This document shows positions 16,143 to 24,603 of a stretch of 64,000 bases of DNA, in pieces (position 1 is the first letter of the stretch; each line of letters begins with the position of its first letter). Both the position numbers and the translations under genes were made by a program. The DNA comes from Bacteroidales bacterium. Its GTDB lineage: Bacteria; Bacteroidota; Bacteroidia; Bacteroidales; UBA932. The notes under the pieces were generated by a model, which saw nothing but the letters and a program-made list of their open reading frames with translations, ran no database searches and was not told the origin of the DNA. The stretch is from positions 17,959 through 81,958 of the forward strand of contig JAQUBZ010000007.1 of assembly GCA_028686425.1 (NCBI GenBank), written 5' to 3'.

Positions 16143-17999
16143 TTAAAAAGGACGGAACTGACCTCCGGAAGAGCTTCCTACGGTTGTTATTGTGTTGTTT
16201 GTAGTAAAGGATGTGGCTTTTGTGCCATTAGAGAACGTATGCCCGTAAGTAAGCCCGTGGAAAGTGGTTCCGCCCGTGATTGTTCCTCCTGTGTATATGG
16301 TAAATGTCTTATTTGCAGTCAAATCCGATGCGCTATATAACATCGTCATCTGCTGACTGTAATTGCGTGGAACATCAAAAGTCATAATCGATTTGGAGTC
16401 CGGATTGACTATTGTGATTAATTTGCCCAAGGTGCCGGTCGTATTGTAGATGAGAGAACACTGTCTGCATGAATTGCTTGTAGGTGTGCTTGTTGCACCG
16501 CCAACACCGATAATTATACCGCCTGTTATTGCAAAATTGTTCTGATCACAGTCAAATCCCTCTTCAGGAACGGTAGTCCCAGAACATACAATCACTCCCC
16601 CACTGATTGACAAAGTGCCGTTTGAGTCCATTCCGTCATTGTTGGAACTATAGCAATAGATTTGCCCTCCGGTAACTGCTATCGATTGTGCCGCATTTAT
16701 GCAATCATCATAACATTCGGCCTCGACCACTCCATCATTGATAGTCAGAATAGCTTTACTTTCAATACCTTCACTTCCTTCCCCACCGGAACAAATTGCA
16801 ATTACTCTCCCGCCGTTAATGGTAAGATTGCCTTTCGATTTCATTCCCTTGGAGGAGGAGTCAAGATTTTGATAAACATATTGCTTGCCGGATGTTTTAA
16901 CGACAATAGTGCCGCTGTCGATGGTAATGGTTCCATCCACGTTGATTCCCTTGCCGGCAGAGCCTGTAGATGTCAGTGAAGCCGTTGCGTTTGAAAACAC
17001 GAAATTACTGTCACATTTAATTGCTGCACAGGATGATATATCCTGATCATCTGTGTCATATTCGGCATTGCCTGTGGTTTTAATTATGATTGTGCCACCT
17101 GTAATATTGACGTTGCCATCAGTTTTAAGTCCTTTTGAAGCTGCTCCGGAAGTCTCTATCGAAAGTTGTCCTCCGTTTATGTCTATCTTTTCGTTCTCGA
17201 CATCGATACCGTCTCCGACACACACTATTTTAAGGGTGCCTCCTTCTTGTACAAATGAATCGTTAGTGTGGATTCCGTCCGAAGGTGCTCCGGAAATAGA
17301 GATGTTTGTATTTTTTCTGATTCGTATATAGTCATCACTACAGATGGCATGTTTGTAATTTCCCTTGACGGTCAGAGCGCCTTTACCGCTGAAAATAAGC
17401 TGTCCTTCGCTGAAAAGGGCTCCCTTCATATCTTCACCGTCTGTCAACGCGGTATATTTTGAGGCATCGGTCAGGGTATTGGTTGTTCCGTCTGTAACTA
17501 CTACAAATGTCCTCTTGCCCGATTGGTTGTTGATTGCCGCGCCTGTAGTGCTCGTGATATTTACTCCATTCAGGGTCAATTTAAATTTATTAGTACTATA
17601 GATTTTTACAGAGCCGTTTGTGGTAGTGCCCGAAAGGACGTATTCGACCTTTTTGATAGACGAATTGATTACCACGTCTGCTCCCGTTGCCGTAACCGTA
17701 ACACCGTCAGCAATTCCCGTTGTTGATACACTGCCGCCGTCAAATTGTATGGCAACGCTTGTTGTAAATTCGGAATTTTCGACATAGTCTTCATCATCTT
17801 CCGGAATAATTTCCGTCCCGTCAGTATAGGTGTCTGACAATGATATATCGGGGATAGAGATATCTGTCTTACCTTTACCTGTTATACTTCCTTCACCGGA
17901 ACCGATTTCTTCGTTAAACGGATTGTCCGGCATTTCAAAATCGCAATTTGTCGCTATCAGACAAATTACACAAAGGCTTGTAAAAATCTTTTTGTACAT
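16143..17999 (-). CDS. Cthe_2159-type carbohydrate-binding beta-helix protein
   Basis: A 618-residue exported protein. I chose ATG at 17999 because it begins a clear signal sequence (MYKKIFTSLCVICLIATNC); the frame stays open further upstream but looks noncoding. C19 is a possible lipidation site, though Asn before it makes the lipobox weak. From about residue 100 the protein is a right-handed beta-helix with repeated GTLxI, GGxI and DGIxxxD turns, for example YKHAICSDDYIRIR, DGIHTNDSFVQEGGTL and SKGMKSKGNLTINGG. This matches the family of Clostridium thermocellum Cthe_2159, which binds polygalacturonate-like polysaccharides. It stands alone, divergent from tRNA-Met. The ligand is not predictable. 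Confidence 0.8.
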   Translation of the reverse strand: MYKKIFTSLCVICLIATNCDFEMPDNPFNEEIGSGEGSITGKGKTDISIPDISLSDTYTDGTEIIPEDDEDYVENSEFTTSVAIQFDGGSVSTTGIADGVTVTATGADVVINSSIKKVEYVLSGTTTNGSVKIYSTNKFKLTLNGVNITSTTGAAINNQSGKRTFVVVTDGTTNTLTDASKYTALTDGEDMKGALFSEGQLIFSGKGALTVKGNYKHAICSDDYIRIRKNTNISISGAPSDGIHTNDSFVQEGGTLKIVCVGDGIDVENEKIDINGGQLSIETSGAASKGLKTDGNVNITGGTIIIKTTGNAEYDTDDQDISSCAAIKCDSNFVFSNATASLTSTGSAGKGINVDGTITIDSGTIVVKTSGKQYVYQNLDSSSKGMKSKGNLTINGGRVIAICSGGEGSEGIESKAILTINDGVVEAECYDDCINAAQSIAVTGGQIYCYSSNNDGMDSNGTLSISGGVIVCSGTTVPEEGFDCDQNNFAITGGIIIGVGGATSTPTSNSCRQCSLIYNTTGTLGKLITIVNPDSKSIMTFDVPRNYSQQMTMLYSASDLTANKTFTIYTGGTITGGTTFHGLTYGHTFSNGTKATSFTTNNTITTVGSSSGGQFRPF

Positions 18000-18215
18000 A
18001 ATAAATTGTTTTATGTTCGTTCGGTTGCCAAAATCCAAATTACATGCCTTCGATTTTTGAATTTGGCAATATTCAACCAAACCGCCAAAAAAATCAACGA
18101 ACACACTCTGTCTGCTGCACACAATCAAATCACTCGGCAACATTACATTATCAGACTAAACTCTTATCCAAACCGACACATATCAGAAAATTTTTGGCAG
18201 ATAAACTTTTTTGAT

Positions 18216-18223
18216 TACCTTTG
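18216..18223 (+). promoter_or_regulatory. Promoter of tRNA-Met
   Basis: TACCTTTG matches TAnnTTTG, and a TTTG at 18193-18196 sits 19 nt upstream, the usual place of the Bacteroidota -33 element. The tRNA starts 48 nt downstream. Confidence 0.65.
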
Positions 18224-18271
18224 CGCTCCCAATCTGCAAACGATTCGTGCGTGGAGAGGGTTTTTGTTGAT

Positions 18272-18345
18272 GGCGAGGTAGCTCAGCTGGTTAGAGCGCA
18301 TGATTCATAATCATGAGGTCCCCGGTTCAATCCCGGGCCTCGCTA
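18272..18345 (+). tRNA. tRNA-Met (anticodon CAT)
   Basis: A 74-nt cloverleaf. The acceptor stem GGCGAGG pairs with CCTCGCT (one G-U), with A as discriminator. The anticodon stem CATGA/TCATG encloses the loop TTCATAA with anticodon CAT, and the T-arm CCCGG TTCAATC CCGGG is intact. The first base pair is closed, which favours an elongator tRNA over the initiator; a tRNA-Ile2 with modified CAT is the alternative. CCA is not encoded. The 129-bp repeats begin 6 nt later. Confidence 0.93.
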
Positions 18346-18350
18346 CTTTT

Positions 18351-18637
18351 TCTGACCCCATCAGCCTTCGGCAGCTTCCCTCAGGGAAGCAATTTCACGC
18401 ACTCCCGGCCTTGCCGTATTCTGCGTTTCACTTGAATACACGGCCTCCGTGCGGTCTGCTGATGCAGACTAATTATTTTTCTGACCCCATCAGCCTTCGG
18501 CAGCTTCCCTCAGGGAAGCAATTTCACGCACTCCCGGCCTTGCCGTATTCTGCGTTTCACTTGAATACACGGCCTCCGTGCGGTCTGCTGATGCAGACTA
18601 ATTATTTTTCTGACCCCATCAGCCTTCGGCAGCTTCC
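18351..18637. repeat. 129-bp direct repeats, two full copies and a partial third
   Basis: The unit beginning TCTGACCCCATCAG occurs at 18351, 18480 and 18609, an exact period of 129 nt. The first two copies look identical; the third diverges after 29 nt. Each full unit holds two perfect hairpins: GCTTCCC/GGGAAGC with a 3-nt loop and GTCTGC/GCAGAC with a 4-nt loop. Because 129 is a multiple of three, an open frame runs through the array, but it begins inside the tRNA and its product is only the repeat. I regard the array as noncoding. Confidence 0.9.
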
Positions 18638-18713
18638 ATTCTTGGATGCACGTTCAAGATTATCACTTAATCACTCCCGATGCCAATCTTTCCGGATATG
18701 TGTAACGTTGGAT

Positions 18714-18808
18714 GAGCGACAGGTGTAAGAGTCATCTGGAGGGCGCTTTCGTTCGCTTTGCTCACGGCGCTTGCAAACCCTCCATCTGCCTCTCACACCA
18801 TTTCGCTC
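18714..18808. repeat. Large imperfect inverted repeat (about 30-bp arms)
   Basis: The left arm 18714-18743 (GAGCGACAGGTGTAAGAG then CATCTGGAGGG) is nearly complementary to the right arm 18778-18808 (CCCTCCATCTG then CTCTCACACCATTTCGCTC). The 34-nt loop is itself rich in CGCTT/AAGCG segments. No coding potential is visible. It lies inside the element bounded by the TCTGACCCCATCAG inverted repeats. Confidence 0.75.
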
Positions 18809-18917
18809 TACATCAGACACTTGAATACTGATGGTTACATGGTTAAATTACTATTAATCAGTCACGTACATACTGATACATAAATCTGCCATGTCGCTCT
18901 ACAGTAGTAGGGGAAAA

Positions 18918-18933
18918 TGTCGCGATAGCGACA
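18918..18933. repeat. Short perfect hairpin TGTCGC/GCGACA
   Basis: TGTCGC GATA GCGACA forms a 6-bp stem with a 4-nt loop, flanked by GGGGAAAA on the left and AAAAGGGG on the right. The symmetrical purine-rich flanks suggest a dispersed repetitive palindrome, not a terminator. Confidence 0.6.
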
Positions 18934-18954
18934 AAAGGGGTAGAAAAAGTTAAG

Positions 18955-18981
18955 AAGCTGCCGCAGTCTGATGGGGTCAGA
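18955..18981. repeat. Inverted copy of the 129-bp repeat's start
   Basis: This segment is the reverse complement of the first 27 nt of the 129-bp unit, apart from a 4-nt central stretch where three bases differ. The outer 14 nt (CTGATGGGGTCAGA) match exactly. Together with 18351, 18480 and 18609 it gives the noncoding block 18351-18981 terminal inverted repeats. The rest of the block 18638-18954 has no gene. Confidence 0.8.
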
Positions 18982-19002
18982 ATTAAGAATCGGTGTAAAC
19001 AA

Positions 19003-19032
19003 AGAAAAAGGCGACTCAGAACGAATCGCCTT
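19003..19032 (-). terminator. Rho-independent terminator on the minus strand
   Basis: On minus, AAGGCGA and TCGCCTT (19008-19014 and 19026-19032) form a 7-bp stem with an 11-nt loop, followed by a TTTTTC run. It ends transcription from the dipeptidase operon, or from the short RNA proposed at 19003-19100. Confidence 0.75.
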
Positions 19033-19100
19033 AAATCCTTATAACCTAAAACTTAACCTATGAAAAAACTATTTGACTTACTAATCTGCAAAGCTCGTGC
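19003..19100 (-). ncRNA. Candidate small RNA of about 95 nt
   Basis: Downstream of the dipeptidase stop, the minus strand has an imperfect -7-like ATACTTTG at 19108-19101. A purine/T-rich stretch with GGTTAAG and GGTTATAAGG follows, then the strong terminator at 19003-19032. The layout (own promoter-like site, no good ORF on this strand, terminator) fits a small RNA such as the Bacteroidales-1 class; I cannot align it to confirm. On the plus strand the same segment could encode the 16-residue peptide MKKLFDLLICKARAKV (19060-19110). It could also be just a long 3' UTR. Confidence 0.35.
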
Positions 19101-19128
19101 CAAAGTATAATCACAGATTAAAAATCGA

Positions 19129-19842
19129 TTAATCTTTACATAATTCCTCAAAAGGAATATCCACAATCTTATACTTTTCCCTATCCTTGGCATAGTTAAA
19201 ATGCCACCACTCATCCTTGTATGTAGTAAAACCATGAGAAGTCATCGCATCAACAAGAATTGCTCTATTGGCAAGAACATTTTCAGGAAGATTAGGATAA
19301 TCGACAGCCGCCTCCTTGGTAAACGAATCAAAACCGGTCGGCATCTGCAACTCCTCACCCGTTGACAAATCGACAATAGACAAATCTATCGCAAACCCCC
19401 TATTGTGATTAGAACCCGAACGAGGAGAAGCCACAAAAGTAGTATCATGATAAACCTCATAAAAGTAGAGTGTCCCCGAATACGGACGATAAGCATCATA
19501 AATCTTCAAACCCAAATGACGAATTGAAAGCTCCTGCTGAATAGCCAAAAGCGCTTCAGCAACAGGTTTACGGGCATACGCCTTAGGCTCTGTATAAATC
19601 TGCTTACCTGTAAAATTATTTGTGGTGGCATACCTTATGTCCAGCACAAGACCGGGAATGAATTGTTCCAAATCTATCAACTCCATATCAGGATCTTCAG
19701 CCACACTTGCAAGATACTCTTGTTGAGTATCAATTATATCCAACCCATACGGATTACGCGGGTCAACCTCTGTATTGCCACCGCAACGACCAAATATCAG
19801 AAGTGCAGCACAAAGAGACAAATAAACGAATAGTCTTTTCAT
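19129..19842 (-). CDS. D-alanyl-D-alanine dipeptidase, VanX/DdpX family (M15D)
   Basis: A 237-residue zinc peptidase. ATG at 19842 is chosen because it starts a signal sequence (MKRLFVYLSLCAALLIFGRC); C20 may be lipidated. Active-site motifs are complete: DAYRP with R119, SNHNRGFAID with H146 and D153 as zinc ligands, and EWWH at 211-214 with catalytic Glu and the third ligand. The family cleaves D-Ala-D-Ala. In a species without a vancomycin-resistance cluster this more likely serves peptidoglycan recycling. It is the third gene of a minus-strand run after the cyclophilin and nitroreductase genes. No vanH or vanA neighbours are present. Confidence 0.9.
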   Translation of the reverse strand: MKRLFVYLSLCAALLIFGRCGGNTEVDPRNPYGLDIIDTQQEYLASVAEDPDMELIDLEQFIPGLVLDIRYATTNNFTGKQIYTEPKAYARKPVAEALLAIQQELSIRHLGLKIYDAYRPYSGTLYFYEVYHDTTFVASPRSGSNHNRGFAIDLSIVDLSTGEELQMPTGFDSFTKEAAVDYPNLPENVLANRAILVDAMTSHGFTTYKDEWWHFNYAKDREKYKIVDIPFEELCKD

Positions 19843-19873
19843 AAATATAAGTAATAACTTAAATAACGAGCAT

Positions 19874-20440
19874 TCAATAAATAAGTTCCTTAAGTGTCCT
19901 TTTCGGAACATGGTGCGTACCATCCTCTTCCCTCCAATAACGATACTGATTGTCTGTCATATCATCGATGACCACTTTTTCTTTGGGAACTCCAATGGCA
20001 ATCACATTGACAATGGTAATACATTCGGGAATCCCGATAATACGGGCCAGAGCATCCCTCTTGACAGTGGCAACAATACATCCTCCGTACCCAAGTTCGA
20101 CAGCCTGCAGCAAAATGCTCTGCGCCGTAATACCGTCATCACATGAATATCCGGGAGCAATGGTAGTATCGTGAAGCTGTACAATATATGCAGCAGGCCT
20201 TTCTCCATCGACAGGCCCCTTCCACTCTGTAAGATAACCTGCCCATCCAAGAGTTTCAAATATCTGAGCACACTTCTCGGGAGTATTATAAATGGCATAT
20301 TTAAGAGGCTGGATATTACGCGATGAAGGAGAAAAGCGAGCAGCCTCAATCATTTTGATCAAATGCGAGTCACTCACGCTTCTATCCTGATAGAAGCGCC
20401 TGTAGCTTCTGCTTTTTTTGATTAAATCGAGAAGTTCCAT
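19874..20440 (-). CDS. Nitroreductase-family FMN oxidoreductase
   Basis: A 188-residue protein; ATG at 20440 gives the family start MELLDLIKKSRSYRRFYQ, with the Arg residues that contact FMN phosphate. ARFSPSSRNIQPLKYAI is the second FMN-binding segment, and the mid-region GITAQSILLQAVELGYGGC is typical of the fold. It starts 1 nt after the cyclophilin stop and precedes the dipeptidase gene by 31 nt. Members reduce nitro groups or quinones with NAD(P)H; the physiological substrate is unknown. Confidence 0.88.
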   Translation of the reverse strand: MELLDLIKKSRSYRRFYQDRSVSDSHLIKMIEAARFSPSSRNIQPLKYAIYNTPEKCAQIFETLGWAGYLTEWKGPVDGERPAAYIVQLHDTTIAPGYSCDDGITAQSILLQAVELGYGGCIVATVKRDALARIIGIPECITIVNVIAIGVPKEKVVIDDMTDNQYRYWREEDGTHHVPKRTLKELIY

Positions 20441-20441
20441 A

Positions 20442-21131
20442 TTATTTATCCAAAACAAGAGTAATAGATACAATCGCAACATCTTTTGAGGGTTTGCCTC
20501 GAGAATCCGTAGGAATAGAGGCAATCTTGTCGATTACATCAAATCCATCAATAGTCTCTCCGAAAATAGTATATTCACCATCAAGGTGTTGACACCCTTC
20601 TGCATCCTGAACCAGATAGAATTGCGAGCCTGAAGACTCTTTAAGAGGATTGGCATCACCTCCCCTTCGTGCTGCCGCAAGAGCACCTTTTTTATGGGTC
20701 TTGCCACTAACGATTTCGGCAGGAATAGTATATCCGGGGCCGCCTGTTCCCACCAGAGACGCCTTTTCAGGATCCTTGCTGTACGGGTCACCGGCCTGTA
20801 TCATAAAGCCGTTAATAACCCTGTGAAACAAAATACCGTTATAGTAATTTTGAGAAACAAGTTTAACAAAATTGTCTCTATGCAGAGGAGTATCTTTATA
20901 CAATTGTATGGTAATATCGCCCTCTGAAGTTTTAATCTTGAAAACAGGCTCTTCCGGAAGAGGAGTAACAACTGCAACCGTATCCGGCGCTGACTGAAGT
21001 GAATCAATAGCAGCAGGCTGTTCCTGAGTCTGTTCATTTTGAGGCCCCGGCTCCTGCTGTCCCTGTCGGTTTTTACACCCTGTAAATAGTATGCACATAA
21101 TTAAGGTTAGAGATAAAATTATACGTTTCAT
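20442..21131 (-). CDS. Peptidyl-prolyl cis-trans isomerase (cyclophilin), lipoprotein
   Basis: A 229-residue cyclophilin. The lipobox FTGC gives lipidated C19, followed by a Gln/Glu/Pro-rich linker to about residue 60. The cyclophilin domain runs from IKTSEGDITIQLY to the end, with NGILFHRVINGFMIQAGDP, GALAAARRG and SGSQFYLV containing the expected Arg, Phe, Met and Gln residues of the active site. It is probably exported and helps envelope-protein folding. It is the first gene of the run, with a TAATTTTG element 22 nt upstream of the start. Confidence 0.93.
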   Translation of the reverse strand: MKRIILSLTLIMCILFTGCKNRQGQQEPGPQNEQTQEQPAAIDSLQSAPDTVAVVTPLPEEPVFKIKTSEGDITIQLYKDTPLHRDNFVKLVSQNYYNGILFHRVINGFMIQAGDPYSKDPEKASLVGTGGPGYTIPAEIVSGKTHKKGALAAARRGGDANPLKESSGSQFYLVQDAEGCQHLDGEYTIFGETIDGFDVIDKIASIPTDSRGKPSKDVAIVSITLVLDK

Positions 21132-21152
21132 GATATATTAGTATTTAACTCT

Positions 21153-21160
21153 CAAAATTA
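21153..21160 (-). promoter_or_regulatory. TAnnTTTG promoter element of the cyclophilin operon
   Basis: On minus the sequence is TAATTTTG, 22 nt before the cyclophilin ATG. A second element on plus at 21184-21191 serves the divergent flippase gene. Confidence 0.6.
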
Positions 21161-21183
21161 ATCATTTTTATCCTTTAAAATAG

Positions 21184-21191
21184 TAATTTTG
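21184..21191 (+). promoter_or_regulatory. TAnnTTTG promoter element of the flippase-dut operon
   Basis: TAATTTTG lies 21 nt before the ATG at 21213. It also argues for that ATG over the in-frame TTG at 21204, which would leave only 12 nt after the element. Confidence 0.6.
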
Positions 21192-21212
21192 TAAATTAAT
21201 TAATTGCAGACG

Positions 21213-22700
21213 ATGGCTAATCCGTTAAAACAACTTGCAGGCGAAACCGCAATATATGGCATGAGTACCATATTGGCGCGAGTCGTCAATTTCCTTCTCG
21301 TCCCTTTATATACCAGAGTCCTAATTGATTCCGATTATGGAGTGGTCACGGAATTTATGGCTTACATCGCTATTTTGCAAGTCGTTCTTGTCCTCGGACT
21401 TGAAACGGGCTGTTTCAGATACGCCGGCAAAGAGGGTGTTGACAGGAAATCTGTATTTTCAAGTGCATTTGTCACCGTACTCTCTTTATGCTCTGTGTTT
21501 CTGGCAGCAATAATTTTATTTGCAGAACCCATCTCCAACGGCCTCGGATATGAAGGTTTCTCAAACATCATAATATACTCAGGGGTTATTCTCGCCATAG
21601 ATTCATGCTCCGCCATACTCTTTGCACGGCTTAGATATGAGCACAAGGCGCTGAAGTTCGCAATTATCAAGACCCTGAAAATATTTACCGAAGTAGGGGT
21701 AAATCTGCTTCTGTACCTCGTGATGCCGGCCGTATTTGCTTCAAATCCGCACCACAGGCTCCTTAACTTCGTCAGTGCCACTCCGGATTTCACGTATGCG
21801 ATTTTTGCCATTTTCGTGAGCTGTATAGTATGCCTTATCATGTTGATTCCGGATTTGAAGAATATTTCCTTCAAATTCGACAAAAAGATCTGGAAACCGC
21901 TGTTGATATACTCCATACCTCTGATGATTGCAGGACTGCCTGGAGTAATGAACGACTTTCTCGACAGAATATTGATGAGATTCTTAAATGCCGATCCCGA
22001 AATGTGGAGGGCCGATCTCGGTGTATATCAGGCAGGTGTCAAGATTGCGGTAATCATGTCGCTGTTTATTCAGATGTTCCGATATGCCGCCGAGCCGTTC
22101 TTCTTCCAGAGACAGAAAGACAAGGGAAGCAAAGATATTTACGTTAAGGTAATGAACTATTTTGTAGCATTCTGCATGTTCGGATTCCTTGCCGTAATGC
22201 TCTACATCGACCAGATAGGACTTATACTCGGCAAGGATTTCAGGGAGGGACTTTCGATTGCCCCGATCATGTTGATGGCATACGTTGTCCTCGGCATACT
22301 GTTCAATGTCGATATGTGGTACAAGCTCTCAGGCAAGACAGGCTATGCCATCTATGTGGCTCTTGCGGGGCTTGCGGTAACCATTGTCATCAATGTAATC
22401 TTCATGCCGCTATATTCATACCACGCTGCAGCGTGGGGCCATCTTGCAAGCTACTCGGCAATGTTGATTGTAAGCGCAATTCTTGGGAGAAAATATTATC
22501 CGATACCTTACAAGTGGGGCCGGATACTCTCTTTCGTATTGACAGGTCTTGCAATCTACGGAATCAGCCTGTTGCTTCCCGATATGAGTACATGGCTCCA
22601 ATTGGGAGTTCATACGATACTGATATTAGTTTATTTAATTATTGCCGCATCAATCCTCCTTGTTGAGCGCGGAGGACACTTCAAAAATCCAAAACCATGA
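21213..22700 (+). CDS. Polysaccharide flippase (MATE/Wzx-like)
   Basis: A 495-residue integral membrane protein with about 12-14 helices. It begins [20 protein letters not shown] and [17 protein letters not shown], the standard opening of the polysaccharide-biosynthesis flippase family. [20 protein letters not shown] in the middle is the repeat of that opening in the second half. Such proteins move lipid-linked sugars across the inner membrane. The stop overlaps the dut start (ATGA), and murF follows shortly after, so the substrate may be a cell-wall or surface polysaccharide intermediate. No glycosyltransferases are adjacent. Confidence 0.9.
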   Translation: MANPLKQLAGETAIYGMSTILARVVNFLLVPLYTRVLIDSDYGVVTEFMAYIAILQVVLVLGLETGCFRYAGKEGVDRKSVFSSAFVTVLSLCSVFLAAIILFAEPISNGLGYEGFSNIIIYSGVILAIDSCSAILFARLRYEHKALKFAIIKTLKIFTEVGVNLLLYLVMPAVFASNPHHRLLNFVSATPDFTYAIFAIFVSCIVCLIMLIPDLKNISFKFDKKIWKPLLIYSIPLMIAGLPGVMNDFLDRILMRFLNADPEMWRADLGVYQAGVKIAVIMSLFIQMFRYAAEPFFFQRQKDKGSKDIYVKVMNYFVAFCMFGFLAVMLYIDQIGLILGKDFREGLSIAPIMLMAYVVLGILFNVDMWYKLSGKTGYAIYVALAGLAVTIVINVIFMPLYSYHAAAWGHLASYSAMLIVSAILGRKYYPIPYKWGRILSFVLTGLAIYGISLLLPDMSTWLQLGVHTILILVYLIIAASILLVERGGHFKNPKP

Positions 22701-23131
22701 AAGTCAAAATCGTAAACAAATCTGCTTTTGAAACCCCGGAATATGCCACAAAATACTCTGCAGGCATGGATTTGAAAGCCAATATCACAGAACCCATAAC
22801 CCTTGGCCCGCTACAGGGAGCTATGGTGCCCACAGGTCTCTTTATCGAACTCCCCGAAGGTTATGAGGCCCAGATACGCCCACGCAGCGGCCTTGCAGCG
22901 AAATACGGTATTTCCGTAACCAACAGCCCGGGGACAATAGACGCCGATTATCGCGGAGAGATTAAAGTGCTGCTTGTCAATCTGTCGGCAGATCCGTTTG
23001 TAATCAATCACGGAGAGAGAATCGCCCAGATGGTGATTGCCCGCCACGAAAAGGTGGAATGGCAGGAAGCAGAGTCGCTTGAAGAGAGCGAAAGAGGTGA
23101 GGGAGGATTCGGATCTACAGGGAGAAATTAA
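22697..23131 (+). CDS. dut: dUTP diphosphatase
   Basis: A 144-residue trimeric dUTPase with all five motifs: AGMDLKA at 22-28, RPRSGLA at 61-67, the uracil-binding hairpin [13 protein letters not shown] at 79-91 with catalytic Asp, GERIAQMV at 107-114 and the C-terminal arm GEGGFGSTG at 134-142. It hydrolyses dUTP to dUMP, preventing uracil incorporation and feeding dTMP synthesis. The start overlaps the flippase stop by 4 nt, so the two should be translated together. Confidence 0.97.
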   Translation: MKVKIVNKSAFETPEYATKYSAGMDLKANITEPITLGPLQGAMVPTGLFIELPEGYEAQIRPRSGLAAKYGISVTNSPGTIDADYRGEIKVLLVNLSADPFVINHGERIAQMVIARHEKVEWQEAESLEESERGEGGFGSTGRN

Positions 23132-23133
23132 CA

Positions 23134-23226
23134 ATGTCCGATGCAAAAAGACAAAATTATGAGCAACGACCATACTCAACTCCGGACAACAACTTCAGAA
23201 ACACAATTATCGAATTGGGAAACTAA
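23134..23226 (+). CDS. Possible 30-residue ORF between dut and murF
   Basis: From ATG at 23134 a 30-codon frame (beginning MSDAKRQNYEQRPYSTPDNN) fills the gap between dut and murF almost exactly, ending 2 nt before the murF ATG. The composition is hydrophilic, with no motif I recognise. It may be a real small protein, or simply an untranslated spacer that happens to be open. Confidence 0.3.
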   Translation: MSDAKRQNYEQRPYSTPDNNFRNTIIELGN

Positions 23227-23228
23227 TC

Positions 23229-24587
23229 ATGAAAAGTACAGCTGAAATATACTCGTTCTATCGCGAATGTTCGGGAATTACCACCGACAGCCGCAATATC
23301 ACTGAAAATGTGATGTTTTTCGCCTTGAAGGGTGACAAATTCGATGGGAACGATTTTGCAATAGATGCACTGAAAGCCGGTGCAAAATATGCCGTAGTCG
23401 ATCGTCCTGCCCTTGCGGATGAGGATTCATGCAGAAGTGGGAGACTTATAATAGTGCCTGATGTACTTAAAACTCTTCAACTGCTTGCCTCATATCACCG
23501 GAATCAATTTGATATTCCGGTAATCGCCATCACGGGAACAAACGGCAAGACCACCACCAAAGAGCTGGTCAATGCCGTACTCTCCACAAAATACAATGTG
23601 GTTGCCACTCAAGGCAACCTGAATAACCATATCGGTGTCCCTCTCACCCTGTTCAGACTCAACAGCGAAACTCAAATAGCCGTAGTCGAAATGGGAGCGA
23701 GTGCACCCGGGGAGATTAAATCTTCCGTAGAAACGGCCCATCCTGGGTATGGTCTCGTCTCAAATGTGGGAAAGGCGCATCTTCTCGGTTTCGGCTCCTT
23801 TGACGGTGTAAAAAAGACTAAAGGAGAGCTGTATGACTATTTGCAACAGCACAATGGAGTTGCATTTTATAATGAAGACAATCCCCACCTTCGGGAAATG
23901 ATCTCCGAACGCAACCTGAAAAATACCGTAAAATACGGCTTGAACTACTCAAAATCGAAAATACTTGCAGTAAGCGCGGACAGTCCGTTTCTGAGGGTTC
24001 AACTCTCTTTGTCCGGTGATACATCAATTTTGGATGAAGCTGCAGAACAAACAATTGTCAATACCCATCTCGTAGGTGGCTATAACGCTGACAATCTGCT
24101 TGCAGCTCTGTGTGTAGGCAGATATTTCAATGTTCCTTTAAAAGATGCCGTCAGAGCAATCGAAAATTACATACCTTCCAACAACCGCTCACAAATGGTC
24201 CGTACATCAGGGAATCTGCTGATTGTAGATGCCTACAATGCCAATCCCACAAGTATGCGTGCATCGCTTGACAATTTTTCCAATACCGAATTTCAAAATA
24301 AAACCCTGATTCTCGGTGATATGCTTGAACTTGGAGCCGATTCGACACAGGAGCATAAGACTATTCTGGAAGCAGCCTTACGTGTGTGCGACAAAAGCGA
24401 CAATATATTTTTAGTAGGTAGGGAGTTTAAAAAGGCTGCCGAAGAGAGTTCTTGCTCCAACATCAAATTATTTTCAGATTCCGAAGCACTCAAAACATAT
24501 TTTGAAGCACATCCTCTTGTAGGCAGAACCATCCTTGTCAAAGGCTCAAACGGCATAAGACTTGAAAAATTGCTGCCGGCATTGTAA
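23229..24587 (+). CDS. murF: UDP-MurNAc-tripeptide--D-Ala-D-Ala ligase
   Basis: A 452-residue Mur ligase. The N-terminal domain carries TTDSRNITENVMFFALKG, which binds the UDP part. The ATP-binding loop GTNGKTTT is at 103-110. The central-domain Glu/His motifs (VVEMGASAPGEI and SNVGKAHL) and the C-terminal DAYNANPTSMRASL, typical of MurF, are all present. It adds D-Ala-D-Ala to the peptidoglycan precursor in the cytoplasm. It follows dut closely and probably shares its transcript. The next gene, rpsP, has its own promoter. Confidence 0.96.
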   Translation: MKSTAEIYSFYRECSGITTDSRNITENVMFFALKGDKFDGNDFAIDALKAGAKYAVVDRPALADEDSCRSGRLIIVPDVLKTLQLLASYHRNQFDIPVIAITGTNGKTTTKELVNAVLSTKYNVVATQGNLNNHIGVPLTLFRLNSETQIAVVEMGASAPGEIKSSVETAHPGYGLVSNVGKAHLLGFGSFDGVKKTKGELYDYLQQHNGVAFYNEDNPHLREMISERNLKNTVKYGLNYSKSKILAVSADSPFLRVQLSLSGDTSILDEAAEQTIVNTHLVGGYNADNLLAALCVGRYFNVPLKDAVRAIENYIPSNNRSQMVRTSGNLLIVDAYNANPTSMRASLDNFSNTEFQNKTLILGDMLELGADSTQEHKTILEAALRVCDKSDNIFLVGREFKKAAEESSCSNIKLFSDSEALKTYFEAHPLVGRTILVKGSNGIRLEKLLPAL

Positions 24588-24603
24588 TATTCAAAAAAAG
24601 TTG

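Noticed and set aside
18000..18143. 48-residue upstream extension of the Cthe_2159-type protein
   Set aside because: It has no signal character and would bury the clear signal sequence that starts at 17999.
18351..18637. Possible CRISPR array
   Set aside because: The repeats are 129 nt, contiguous and without unique spacers; no cas genes are present.
18300..18728. A 142-codon open frame across the 129-bp repeats
   Set aside because: It starts inside tRNA-Met and is open only because the repeat length is a multiple of three; the product is just the translated repeat.
19129..19842. Vancomycin-resistance gene cluster
   Set aside because: Only the VanX-like dipeptidase is present, with no vanH, vanA or two-component genes; it is likely a housekeeping DdpX-type enzyme.
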